64,000 nt of DNA from Actinomyces viscosus (lineage in GTDB: Bacteria; Actinomycetota; Actinomycetes; Actinomycetales; Actinomycetaceae), in assembly GCF_900637975.1 (NCBI RefSeq), contig NZ_LR134477.1, positions 2,790,001 to 2,854,000 of the forward strand, read 5' to 3'. Shown here one piece after another: positions 9,088 to 17,175 of this stretch. A program made the position numbers and the translations under genes. Under the pieces are notes generated by a model. That model saw only the letters and a program-made list of their open reading frames with translations. It was not told where the DNA came from and made no database searches. Every line of letters begins with the position of its first letter. The stretch's first letter is position 1.

Positions 9088-11430
9088 TCAGTGACGGGTG
9101 ACCACGGATGCGGTCGGGTTGGGGAAAGAGGTCGTTAAGGACAAGGCGGTCCGCAGGAGGTGGAGAGCCGCGAGGGCGCCTGTGACGCCGTCGGCCGAGT
9201 CCCCCTTGAGGGACAGGCCCGGATCGTCGACGACGCCGATGGTGCTCGGCGTACAGATGACCAGGTCATCGGCCAGGCACTCCAGGGCCACCTGCTCGAC
9301 GTCGGGCAGGGGGGAGCCGGCCAGGCGCAGGACGCTGAGGGCCAGCAGGCTGCCGATGGCGCCGTTGCGCACACTCGACCCGGCGGTGCTCGCCGAGGGG
9401 GCGGGACGCATGGTGTCCTTCAGGTCGGTGGGCACGGTGAGCTTGGTGAGCCCTTCGAGTGCGGCGACGACGGCGAGCCAGCCGAGTCGGCCGTCGAGCC
9501 CGCCGGCATGCGGTGGGACGAGCGTGGCCAGCTGCGCCGCGTCCTGGATCAGGAGCGAGCGGGCCCGGTGCCGTGACCCGGGGATGAAGGACAGAAGGTC
9601 TGCCAGCAGCCAGAACACGGCCTGTCCGGTGGCTCCCTCCCACATGCCCGGTCGGGCCGGTGGCTCAGGGCGGTCCAGACGCCTGGCCGCCTCCTGGATG
9701 ATGGCCTCCGCTTCGTGGCGGGGCAGCCCGCCGGTGTGGGCCAGCAGGCAGGCGATGGCTCCCGTTCCCGCTGTGCCGGTCATCAGCCCGGGACTGTGGC
9801 TCAGGGCGTCGTCGGGGTGAGAGGGGCTCAGGCCGAGCCGGCTGAACACGGTGGCCAGGGTGCGCAGGCAGGCGTCGAAGGCGGGAGCCGGGCCGACGTC
9901 GCCGGAGAAGGCCTCGGTGCCGGAGGTCGTCCCGACCGGTGTGGGGGACGGGTGTGGCCGCTCCTGGTGCGTGTCGAGGGCGGCGATGATGGCGTCCGGG
10001 GTCGGTTCGACAGTGCTGCGGCCGGTCACCCCGGGGGCGTCGGGTGGCACGGGCGTGAGGGCCAGCAGGCGCCCGGCCGCCGCCTCGATGAGGTCTGCGC
10101 AGGATGGATGACGGCGCCGTGCCTGGTGGGCCAGGGCCCGAATACGTGCCGGGCCGAGCCGGATTCCCCGCTTGGAACGCACGAACATCGACAGAGTCAT
10201 GATGTCGAAGGAGTACCAGTCGACCGTCGTTCCGCGGATGTTGGGCGGCGGCGTATAGTCAATGGCCGCCATCGCCAGCTCATCATCGCAGTCCGCGCAT
10301 GAGGCGGCTTCCAGGTCGAAGAAGATGATGCGGTCGTCAGCAAGAAGAATGTTGTTCTCGTGGACGTCGTTGAGCACGACGCCGCAGTCGTGCACCGCCT
10401 CGAGCTCCCGGCGGATCGTCTCGAGAGTGGTGCGTGCCCACTCCTCATAGGCGGGGGTCGACTGCTCGCGCAGGCGTCGGTTGCGTTCACGCATCAGCGT
10501 GACGCCGTCGATCATCTCGCGAATGAGATAGGCGTGGCTGGTGCCGTCGACCTGCTCGAGGAAGGTGGGGACGGATGCGCGTCCCTGCAACCGACGCAGG
10601 ATCTCGGCCTCGTGCCGGATCCTCCACACGGCATCGTGGTGGAGCCGGTCGATCCCGGCGTGGGGACGTCCCTCCTTGACCAGGACGGTGGCACCCGTGG
10701 AATGCATCTGTCCGGCATAGACTCCTCCGCCCGCGTGATGGGCGAGGGCGTGGGTCAGCGTGCATGGCAGGTGTGATGAGCGGTTGGCGCGGCGGTGCCG
10801 ACCGGGCCCGGTCCATGCCGGCCACGTCACCCAGTCCGGGATGTGGAGGCCGGGACGCCGCGTGTCTGCGATGAGCTCGCCGTCGGGACCGTGAATGGCC
10901 AGACGGCGAATGCCGTCGGCGTCGGTGCAGTACATGGGGGTGAAAGCGCCCCACCTGACGAAGACCGGGGCGTCCCCGCACCTGAGGTCGGTGAGAATAT
11001 CCGGTCCGTGCATGTGGCGAAGCGCGTGGAGCAGAATGTTGACGATCCGCCCGCATTCCTCCTCATCTCGGGGGTAGAGGCAGCAGAACTTGCCGGCCGC
11101 TGAGCGGGAGACGTTCTTCGAGAGCTTGAAGGCCAGCATCTCGCGTGTCGGCGTGAACTTGAATCCTATGGAGTTCTGCCGGCATATCTCAGAGACGATG
11201 TCGAGTGCTTGATCGGCCTCATCCAGAACCGTCGAGATGTGGATCTTCCATCCCTCGTCGGGAAGCTCGGCGTCCGTGGGGAAGTAGAACTTCCACTGAT
11301 CGTTCTCCGTGACCTCCCAGCCCTCCGGGGTGGTGCCGTCCCAGATGCGGAACGGTGAGGCCGGAACGATTGTCGGGGAGAAGGCGGAGTCGCCCTCATG
11401 CTCGGTTGGTGCGATTTCTCCAAGATTCAC
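9088..11430 (-). CDS. Class III lanthionine synthetase (LanKC-like) with reduced cyclase domain
   Basis: A 780-residue protein starting at the GTG at 11430, which has an AAAGGAGG site upstream; longer open frames lack one. Residues about 80-150 match the LanKC lyase region (F-K-F-T, then K-L-S-K-N-V-S-R-S-A-A-G-K-F, then Y-P). The kinase half has K252 for ATP, L-N-D355-V-H-E-N-N as catalytic loop and F-D-L-E as the metal motif. These domains phosphorylate Ser/Thr and eliminate phosphate to give dehydro residues. The C-terminal cyclase-like part is only about 250 residues, against roughly 370 usual, and has no zinc Cys/His set. Since neither local precursor has Cys, dehydration without ring closure is likely. 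Confidence 0.85.
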   Translation of the reverse strand: MNLGEIAPTEHEGDSAFSPTIVPASPFRIWDGTTPEGWEVTENDQWKFYFPTDAELPDEGWKIHISTVLDEADQALDIVSEICRQNSIGFKFTPTREMLAFKLSKNVSRSAAGKFCCLYPRDEEECGRIVNILLHALRHMHGPDILTDLRCGDAPVFVRWGAFTPMYCTDADGIRRLAIHGPDGELIADTRRPGLHIPDWVTWPAWTGPGRHRRANRSSHLPCTLTHALAHHAGGGVYAGQMHSTGATVLVKEGRPHAGIDRLHHDAVWRIRHEAEILRRLQGRASVPTFLEQVDGTSHAYLIREMIDGVTLMRERNRRLREQSTPAYEEWARTTLETIRRELEAVHDCGVVLNDVHENNILLADDRIIFFDLEAASCADCDDELAMAAIDYTPPPNIRGTTVDWYSFDIMTLSMFVRSKRGIRLGPARIRALAHQARRRHPSCADLIEAAAGRLLALTPVPPDAPGVTGRSTVEPTPDAIIAALDTHQERPHPSPTPVGTTSGTEAFSGDVGPAPAFDACLRTLATVFSRLGLSPSHPDDALSHSPGLMTGTAGTGAIACLLAHTGGLPRHEAEAIIQEAARRLDRPEPPARPGMWEGATGQAVFWLLADLLSFIPGSRHRARSLLIQDAAQLATLVPPHAGGLDGRLGWLAVVAALEGLTKLTVPTDLKDTMRPAPSASTAGSSVRNGAIGSLLALSVLRLAGSPLPDVEQVALECLADDLVICTPSTIGVVDDPGLSLKGDSADGVTGALAALHLLRTALSLTTSFPNPTASVVTRH

Positions 11431-11481
11431 GGGGTGCCTCCTTTCTCGGCGTTCTGAACGGTGGTGTGTGGTGGTGAGACT

Positions 11482-11532
11482 GCATGGTGGGGGCGCCGCA
11501 CTGGGAACCCGCCCGGGGCGCCCCCACCATGC
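11482..11532 (-). terminator. Hairpin between precursor and LanKC gene (partial terminator or mRNA stabiliser)
   Basis: A perfect 16-bp stem (11482-11497 with 11517-11532) with a 19-base loop starts 15 bases after the precursor stop. It lacks a T-run. A hairpin at this spot is common between precursor and modification genes and allows much more precursor than enzyme to be made. That function is inferred. Confidence 0.65.
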
Positions 11533-11546
11533 CGACCTCAGGCGTC

Positions 11547-11684
11547 TCAGGTCAGGGCGACGGCGACGCTGACACCGCCGGCGAAGGAGATCGAGGCGAT
11601 GGCGACGTCGTCCCAACCGGGGGCGTCCATCGACTCCAGCTCCTCGGCGTCGAGCTCGGTGTTCTTCTTGATGTTCTTGGCCAT
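11547..11684 (-). CDS. mpaA: Daptide-type RiPP precursor peptide, Thr C-terminus
   Basis: A 45-residue peptide with GAAAGGAA upstream of its ATG. The charged leader (1-22) contains E-L-E-S-M-D-A-P, the motif seen in daptide precursors. The hydrophobic core (about 25-45) carries Ser31, Ser33 and Ser39 and ends in Ala-Leu-Thr45. A terminal Thr is the substrate for oxidative decarboxylation, transamination and dimethylation. The three core Ser are candidate LanKC sites. There is no Cys, so lanthionine rings cannot form from this chain alone. It is the first gene of the operon and is followed by a strong hairpin, as expected for an abundant precursor. Confidence 0.88.
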   Translation of the reverse strand: MAKNIKKNTELDAEELESMDAPGWDDVAIASISFAGGVSVAVALT

Positions 11685-12015
11685 GGGTGTTCCTTTCGGT
11701 GTGGCGGGGGTGAGTTCCCCGGGTTGTGGTTGTCCGTCCTCTTGGATGTCATGTGAGGCTCGGTGTGCCTCCGGATCGGATGACTGAAATGAAACTCCTG
11801 TTCGCGGCGTCCCAAATCGGTGAAACGGTCGGGTCGGTCGGCTGATATCTGACGGCTGGTTGGGGGAGGCGGTGCGGGATGGGGTGGCGTGGGGCCGCCG
11901 TCTCAGTCGTCCTGCTGACACGCTCGTCCGGCTCTCTGGGCCGACTGACGCTGCTGCAGCCGCTGGCCGGACGGCCATCCGGCCCCGGCTCGCCGTCGGG
12001 ACCTCGACGCGAAGA
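11685..12015. promoter_or_regulatory. Upstream region of the RiPP operon (331 bp, no gene)
   Basis: No convincing gene was found here. As the only sizeable gap upstream of the first precursor gene on the minus strand, it should hold the operon promoter. I could not pick a clear -35/-10 pair. A short overlapping frame that reads through the precursor in another phase has no ribosome site and was ignored. Confidence 0.4.
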
Positions 12016-12063
12016 CCCGCCCCGCCCGTGTCTCAGACGTGAAGAGACGCAGGCGGGGCGGGG
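12016..12063 (-). terminator. Terminator after the flippase/kinase-like gene
   Basis: CCCGCCCCGCC (12016-12026) pairs perfectly with GGCGGGGCGGG (12052-12062). The hairpin lies just past the stop of the gene ending at 12085. It separates that gene from the RiPP operon. Confidence 0.7.
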
Positions 12064-12084
12064 GTGAGGAGCTCGGAGGTGGGT

Positions 12085-15000
12085 TTAGAGATCCCCGACC
12101 TTCTGGAGGCGCTGGAGGCTGAGCCAGCCCACCGGGATCGGGATCCAGAAGGTCACCAGGCGGTAGACGATCGCCGTGGACAGCGCCACGCCGTAGGGGA
12201 CGCCGGCGGCGACGAGCCCGGCGGTCAGGGCGAGCTCGACCGGGCCGATACCGCCGGGGGAGGGCACGATCGAGCCCACTGTGTTGGAGGCCAGGTAAGT
12301 GATGGCCAGGACCGCGAAGGGCACCGTGTAGCCGAAGGCCCACAGGCTCGCGCTGAAGGACAGGATGTAGGACAGGCTCAGCGTGAGCGCGCCGCCCACG
12401 CCCAGGGTCAGTCGCATCGGGTTGGACATGACCCACACGAGCCGCGGCCACACCTGGCGGTAGGTGGGCTCGATCTTGGCCCAGGCCCAGGTGCGCGCCT
12501 TGGGGATGGTCAGGACCACCGCCGCCACCACGACGATGGCGCCAGCGGCGACCAGCACCCAGCCGGACGGCAGGGTCAGTCCGGTCGACTGGCCGGTCAT
12601 GGCCGCCAGCACCACGAGCAGCACCACGGTGACGACGAACTGGACCACCTGGACCAGGGCCACTGTGGCCACGCCGACCGCGGTGGGCACCCCCTTGCGG
12701 TTGAGGAAGCGCAGGTTGATGGCCGCCCCGCCCACGCCGGCCGGCGCCACCAGCGACACGACGGCGCTGGCCAGGTGCACCTCGGTGGAGCGCCACAGCG
12801 AGAGCCGCTCGGGACTGAAGGCCACTAGCGTGAGTCCGGCGCCCACGTAGGTCGCCACGGAGAAGGCCAGCGCCGCCAGCATCCACCAGGCATTGGCCTG
12901 GGAGACGGCGGCACTGACCTGCTGGAAGTCCAGCTGCGCCATGAGCGTCCACACCGCCACCAGCCCCACCACGACCATGAGGACGGTGCGCGTGGAGAAG
13001 CGGTTGAGGCGGGCGGGCTCGGCGTCGGCCGTGGGGGTGAGCGCCACGAGGGCGTCGCGCAGGTCCTGGAGCACCTGCCGGCTGGCCCCGCGCCGCCCCA
13101 TGGCCTCGCGGGTCTGGCGCGGCAGGACCACCCGCTGCAGCATGGGGGCGATCGAGGCCAGCTGCGCGGTGGTCAGCGACCGGGAGGCGGCGTCGATGGC
13201 CCGCTCGGCCCCCACGGTCAGGGCGGTCAGCGCCAGGGCCTGGGCCAGGTCCACGCGGCGGGCCAGCTCGGAGGAGATCGTCTCGCCCGAGGCCCAGTCC
13301 AGGAGCCACAGCCGCCCGGACTCGTCGACGACGACGCTCGAGGCGTCGATGCTCCCGTGCGCCAGCCCCGCGGCGTGAGCGCGCTGGAGCTGGCTCCACA
13401 GCTGGTCCAGGACGTCGTCGTCGATCTCGGCCCCCAGGTCGCTGATGGAGCGGGCGCCGACGACGTGGTCGGTCACCAGCAGCACGGACTCGGCGGCCTC
13501 TGCCATCCCCAGCAGGCCGGGGGTGCGCACGCGGGCGCGGCGGGCCTCCATCGTCATGAGGGCGGCGTGCTCGGCGGCAGGGCGCAGGGACAGGTCACGG
13601 GTGGGGGACAGGCCCCGAACGCGGATCTGGTCCCAGACGTTGGAGAGGAATCCGGCCACCTGCCGGTCGGCGTCGAGGAGGGTGACGTTGCGGCGCTCAC
13701 CGGCCGAGTCCCACACGGCGTACATCCGGTGGACCGAGGCCCGCTCCTGGGACAGGGCCTCGCTGGAGGCCTCGGCCAGGACGGCGGCCAGGTCGACGTC
13801 GGTGGCCGGCCTGATCGTGTTGGTGCCGCCCGGGCCCGACGACGTCGGATCGAGCGGGGAGCGGGCCGGCCGACTCGTCGCGGCGGTGGGTGCGCCCGTG
13901 TCCGCCGCAGCGGCCGGGTCGTCGGTCGGTGAGGCCTGCGGGACAGTACCTGCACGACCGGCACCGTCTGCACCGGCTGTACCGGTCGCCTCCTCGGGGG
14001 GCCGTCCGGGGCCTGCCGAGGAGACTGCGGCCGGGTCTGATGGAGCGGCGTCGGCACCGTCCGTCGTGGTGGCCGAGGTCAGCGGGTTCTCGCGCGCCTG
14101 CTCACGAACCTGCTCGGTGTAGCCCAGGGGGGCGTCGGTGGTGACCACCCAGGCGCGCGCCTCGGGGGCGCGGTCCATGCGGACCACGCGCACGGCGTCG
14201 ATCCCGGCGCGGCGCAGCGCGCGCACGAGCGTGACCCCGTGGGCGCGGCGGTCCTCCACGCCGAAGACGTAGCGCACCAGCAGGCCCACGGCGCGCCCCA
14301 GCAGCAGGGACAGCACCGCGCCGGGCAGGGTCAGGGCCCCGCGCAGGACGGCCAGACCCAGGATCGTCCACAGGGCCGCCCAGCCCGAGCGCATGGTGGT
14401 CGAGCTGTTGCGGTCGCCGGCGCCCGTGAGCAGGCCGGCCATGGAGGCGAAGACGGTGGAGACGCCCAGCTGGGCGGTGCCCGAGGCGGTGACCGTCAGC
14501 CCCATGACCAGGGCGGTCGGCCCCCATGCGACGAGGCCGGTCATGGCTCCGACGGCGACCGCGAACCCGGCGATCCCCGACAGGACGGCCTCGCCGCAGG
14601 AGCGCCAGGAGCGGCGCAGGAGGCGGTCCAGCAGTACGGCCAGCGGCACGATGAAGGTGGTCAGACCCTCAATGGCCTGTAGCGGGAAGACCAGGATGCG
14701 GCGCAGCACCAGCGCCAGGGCGTTCTGGACGTCCTGGGTGACCCCGGTCGTGGTCTGGCGGGCGTAGATCGCCAGGATGAGGACGGCGCCGATGCCCAGG
14801 AGGGTCAGGGTCAGGTCGAGCAGGTCCTCGGTGCGGCGCAGGCGGTGCGCGGTGGTGTCGACCAGGAGCGTCGTCGAGCACGGGGCTGCGGGCTCGGGGG
14901 CCGGGGTGGGCTCGGGCGCCGGGGCGACGCCGATGACCGGGATGCCCACCGGTGAGGTGGAAGCCGATCCGGCCGACGGCGCCGAGCCTGTCGACGCAAT

Positions 15001-15108
15001 GGGTGACGGTGCGGCCGACGGAGCGACGACAGGGGGTGGCTCGGTGAGTGCCGGGGCATCGGTGGGGCCGGCTGCCGACGGGGGTGAGCCTGGTGCCGCA
15101 TCTGTCAT
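12085..15108 (-). CDS. Large membrane protein: kinase-like domain plus lysylphosphatidylglycerol-synthase/flippase TM domain
   Basis: A 1007-residue protein. After a Pro/Ala-rich start (1-95) come about five hydrophobic segments (to about 270), a low-complexity Ala/Thr/Pro stretch (about 345-430), and a kinase-like or aminoglycoside-phosphotransferase-like region with H-A-A-G-L-A-H-G-S-I-D-A-S-S and L-L-D-W-A-S (about 570-620). The last 330 residues form a multi-helix domain of the UPF0104/AglD type. The catalytic H-x-D-x-x-x-x-N reads H-G-S-I-D-A-S-S, so kinase activity is doubtful. Such proteins are thought to move or modify lipids in the envelope. A role in resistance to the adjacent cationic peptide is possible but unproven. 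Confidence 0.72.
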   Translation of the reverse strand: MTDAAPGSPPSAAGPTDAPALTEPPPVVAPSAAPSPIASTGSAPSAGSASTSPVGIPVIGVAPAPEPTPAPEPAAPCSTTLLVDTTAHRLRRTEDLLDLTLTLLGIGAVLILAIYARQTTTGVTQDVQNALALVLRRILVFPLQAIEGLTTFIVPLAVLLDRLLRRSWRSCGEAVLSGIAGFAVAVGAMTGLVAWGPTALVMGLTVTASGTAQLGVSTVFASMAGLLTGAGDRNSSTTMRSGWAALWTILGLAVLRGALTLPGAVLSLLLGRAVGLLVRYVFGVEDRRAHGVTLVRALRRAGIDAVRVVRMDRAPEARAWVVTTDAPLGYTEQVREQARENPLTSATTTDGADAAPSDPAAVSSAGPGRPPEEATGTAGADGAGRAGTVPQASPTDDPAAAADTGAPTAATSRPARSPLDPTSSGPGGTNTIRPATDVDLAAVLAEASSEALSQERASVHRMYAVWDSAGERRNVTLLDADRQVAGFLSNVWDQIRVRGLSPTRDLSLRPAAEHAALMTMEARRARVRTPGLLGMAEAAESVLLVTDHVVGARSISDLGAEIDDDVLDQLWSQLQRAHAAGLAHGSIDASSVVVDESGRLWLLDWASGETISSELARRVDLAQALALTALTVGAERAIDAASRSLTTAQLASIAPMLQRVVLPRQTREAMGRRGASRQVLQDLRDALVALTPTADAEPARLNRFSTRTVLMVVVGLVAVWTLMAQLDFQQVSAAVSQANAWWMLAALAFSVATYVGAGLTLVAFSPERLSLWRSTEVHLASAVVSLVAPAGVGGAAINLRFLNRKGVPTAVGVATVALVQVVQFVVTVVLLVVLAAMTGQSTGLTLPSGWVLVAAGAIVVVAAVVLTIPKARTWAWAKIEPTYRQVWPRLVWVMSNPMRLTLGVGGALTLSLSYILSFSASLWAFGYTVPFAVLAITYLASNTVGSIVPSPGGIGPVELALTAGLVAAGVPYGVALSTAIVYRLVTFWIPIPVGWLSLQRLQKVGDL

Positions 15109-15188
15109 GAGGTCGATTCTAGGAGGCGAGTCTGTGCCGCCCTCCTACGACAGGAGGACCCGCGTGTGGGGAGGTGCCGCCCAAAGAA

Positions 15189-15245
15189 GTTTGCGATACG
15201 AACCAACGAGGTCTATCTGGAAGTGGTTTGAAACGCGAACCACTT
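15189..15245. promoter_or_regulatory. Paired operator-like repeats before the MarR/winged-helix gene
   Basis: GTTTG-N5-CGAAC occurs twice, at 15189-15203 and 15226-15240, 37 bases apart. The second lies inside a perfect inverted repeat AAGTGGTT / AACCACTT (15221-15228 with 15238-15245). It is 19 bases before the regulator's ATG, so autoregulation is likely. Confidence 0.55.
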
Positions 15246-15263
15246 GGAGTAAGGGGGTTCACG

Positions 15264-15614
15264 ATGAGTGCTGTATCCCGGCATCACGAGGTTCCGGCGG
15301 GGCCGGCCGGCGCTGCCGCCTCCGACGTCGACATCGACCCCGTCATCCATGCTCAGGCCCGCCTGCGGATCATGGCGACCCTGGCCGCCGTGCCGGTCGG
15401 CGACGAGCTGCACTTCCCGAGGCTGCGCGAGCTGCTGGACATGACGGCCGGCAACCTGTCCACCCACCTGTCCAAGCTGGAGGGTGCGGGCTATGTCCAG
15501 CAGAACAAGACCTACGCCGGGCGCAGCCCCGCCACCTACCTGGCGCTGACACCCGAGGGGCGGGTCGCCTTCGAGCGGTACGTACGCAACCTGCGCTCCC
15601 TGCTCGATGCCTGA
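15264..15614 (+). CDS. Winged-helix transcriptional regulator (ArsR/MarR-like)
   Basis: A 116-residue one-domain regulator. The DNA-binding core runs from about 35 to 105: R-L-R-I-M-A-T-L start helix, F-P-R-L-R-E-L-L-D-M-T-A-G-N-L-S-T-H-L-S-K-L-E recognition helix, and a wing with T-Y-L-A-L-T-P-E-G-R. This matches the 'winged helix DNA-binding' family common next to actinobacterial membrane genes. The ATG at 15264 was chosen because the upstream in-frame ATG lies within operator repeats. It is divergent from the flippase/kinase gene, which it may control. Confidence 0.82.
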   Translation: MSAVSRHHEVPAGPAGAAASDVDIDPVIHAQARLRIMATLAAVPVGDELHFPRLRELLDMTAGNLSTHLSKLEGAGYVQQNKTYAGRSPATYLALTPEGRVAFERYVRNLRSLLDA

Positions 15615-15651
15615 GGGCTGAGGTGTCCGACATCGGTCGGGGGTGTATTTA

Positions 15652-15661
15652 ACCGTACGGT
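15652..15661. promoter_or_regulatory. Ten-base palindrome in esterase upstream region
   Basis: ACCGTACGGT is a perfect palindrome in an AT-richer stretch between the regulator stop and the esterase start. It may be an operator, or chance. Confidence 0.3.
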
Positions 15662-15833
15662 CGGAGTATGGTGTGAAGCAAGTCTCATAGGTTGGTGTCG
15701 ATGGCGGTACCTCCGTGAGGCGTTGTTGCACGGCTCGGTCGGTACCCGCCGACCGGGCGTCGGGACGGGCGGCCGTCCGCCCCGATGCCTCCGTCACCAT
15801 CTCCGTCACTGTCGACAACCCCAAGGACATGCC

Positions 15834-16838
15834 ATGCCTTTCAGCTCGAAGACCACGCGTACCAGCTCACAGACCTCTCCCCGGTCCGGCGGCCCGTCCG
15901 CTCACCGGATCAACCGCCGCACCCTGCTCAAGGGCATGGGCGGGCTCGCCGCCGCCTCCTTCGTGGGGGCCGGCGCCGTCGTCGCCGGATCGACCCCGGC
16001 GCAGGCCGCCCTCAACGTGGCCGAGCGCGAGGACCAGGGCCGCATGCAGTACTACAAGCTGGTGACGCCGTCGATCGGCTGGCTGCCCCGCGTCAACGTG
16101 CTGCTGCCCGACGGCTACGACGCCTCGCGCCGCTACCCGGTGCTCTACCTGCTGCACGGCGGTGGTGAGGACTACTCGACCTTCGACACCAAGTACGACA
16201 TTCGCAACCACACCGCGGGCCGCGACCTCATTGTCGTCATGCCCGACGGAGGGGCGGTCGGCTGGTACTCCGACCCCGAGTCCTCCAACGTGGGACCGCG
16301 CAACTGGGAGACCTTCCACATTAAGGAGCTCATCCCTTGGGTCGACGCCACCTTCAGCACCATCGCGCAGCCGGCCGGGCGCGCCGTCTCCGGCTTCTCC
16401 ATGGGCGGCTTCGGAGCACTGAAGTACACCGCGAAGCACCCCGGGCTCTTCGGGTCCGTCTCCTGCCACTCGGGGCCGGCCGACCTGCGCATCCAGGACG
16501 GCGCGGTCGTCAACTGGGCGAACTTCACCGCCGGCGCCGCCGACCTCAAGGGCGGCACGATCTACGGGATCCCGTGGGACCAGGCGCGGGTGAGCGCCGA
16601 CAACCCGGTCGAGCACGTGGAGAGCTACCGCGGCAAGCGAATCTTCCTCGTCTGCGGCACCGAGGGGGACCGCTACGAGAGCATCGTCCTGCCCAGCCAG
16701 CAGAGCTTCGAGAAGGCGCTCGACGGCGCGGGCATCGGCTACGAGCGCTATGAGGACACCGGCGCCCACATTGTGCGCTGGGGGCGCATGCAGCAGGACA
16801 TCGACTCCCTGCTCAACTTCTTCGCCAAGGCCGGGTGA
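15834..16838 (+). CDS. Tat-exported esterase, antigen-85/esterase-D type
   Basis: A 334-residue secreted alpha/beta hydrolase. The N-terminus has the twin-arginine motif N-R-R-T-L-L-K-G near residue 26, a hydrophobic stretch and an A-Q-A cleavage site near residue 58. The nucleophile elbow is G-F-S-M-G-G near residue 188, with the oxyanion H-G-G-G-E near 104 and the likely catalytic His in D-T-G-A-H near 307. The family includes feruloyl esterases and mycolyltransferases; the substrate here is unknown. There is no sortase motif. The start fits an AAGGA site, and upstream in-frame codons are not convincing. Confidence 0.85.
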   Translation: MPFSSKTTRTSSQTSPRSGGPSAHRINRRTLLKGMGGLAAASFVGAGAVVAGSTPAQAALNVAEREDQGRMQYYKLVTPSIGWLPRVNVLLPDGYDASRRYPVLYLLHGGGEDYSTFDTKYDIRNHTAGRDLIVVMPDGGAVGWYSDPESSNVGPRNWETFHIKELIPWVDATFSTIAQPAGRAVSGFSMGGFGALKYTAKHPGLFGSVSCHSGPADLRIQDGAVVNWANFTAGAADLKGGTIYGIPWDQARVSADNPVEHVESYRGKRIFLVCGTEGDRYESIVLPSQQSFEKALDGAGIGYERYEDTGAHIVRWGRMQQDIDSLLNFFAKAG

Positions 16839-17175
16839 GGGCGGGGCGGCCGCCGGCCTACCTCTACGTGGCCGAGTGCGAGGACGGTGGCTGCGTGAGG
16901 TACGACGTGCTGCTTGTCGGCGTGTGTGCCGGCAGGGTCCGTGGCGCCGGGTTCGGAGCCGCCAGGGCGGCGGCTCCGGGCTTCGTTATCGTTTCGATCC
17001 CTGGAGAGCCGTTCTTGGCGTTGACCGGCAAGATATTACGTTGCTAGCGTCAAGCGGCGTGCGAAAGTGCCGCAGTCGAGCTGTCGGTGGCGTAAAAGCC
17101 GAAACGACGCGATTGAAGACGCAGCAACGCGCTGTTGTACCTCCATCCCTATCGTCCCACTGAGAGGATTTTTCC
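16839..17175 (+). promoter_or_regulatory. Intergenic region before the surface protein gene
   Basis: A 337-bp gap with no credible gene. A TTGACC near 17017 with the AT-rich GATATTACG after it is a candidate promoter for the sortase substrate downstream. GAGAGGAT just before 17176 is its ribosome site. Confidence 0.35.

Noticed and set aside
9088..11616. The 62-residue Arg-rich extension before the LanKC start
   Set aside because: It overlaps the precursor's 3' end and the hairpin; AAAGGAGG before the GTG at 11430 marks the true start.
7534..11684. Reading the locus as an ordinary class III lantibiotic cluster
   Set aside because: Neither precursor has Cys or the S-x-x-S-x-C pattern, and the daptide enzyme set dominates the operon.
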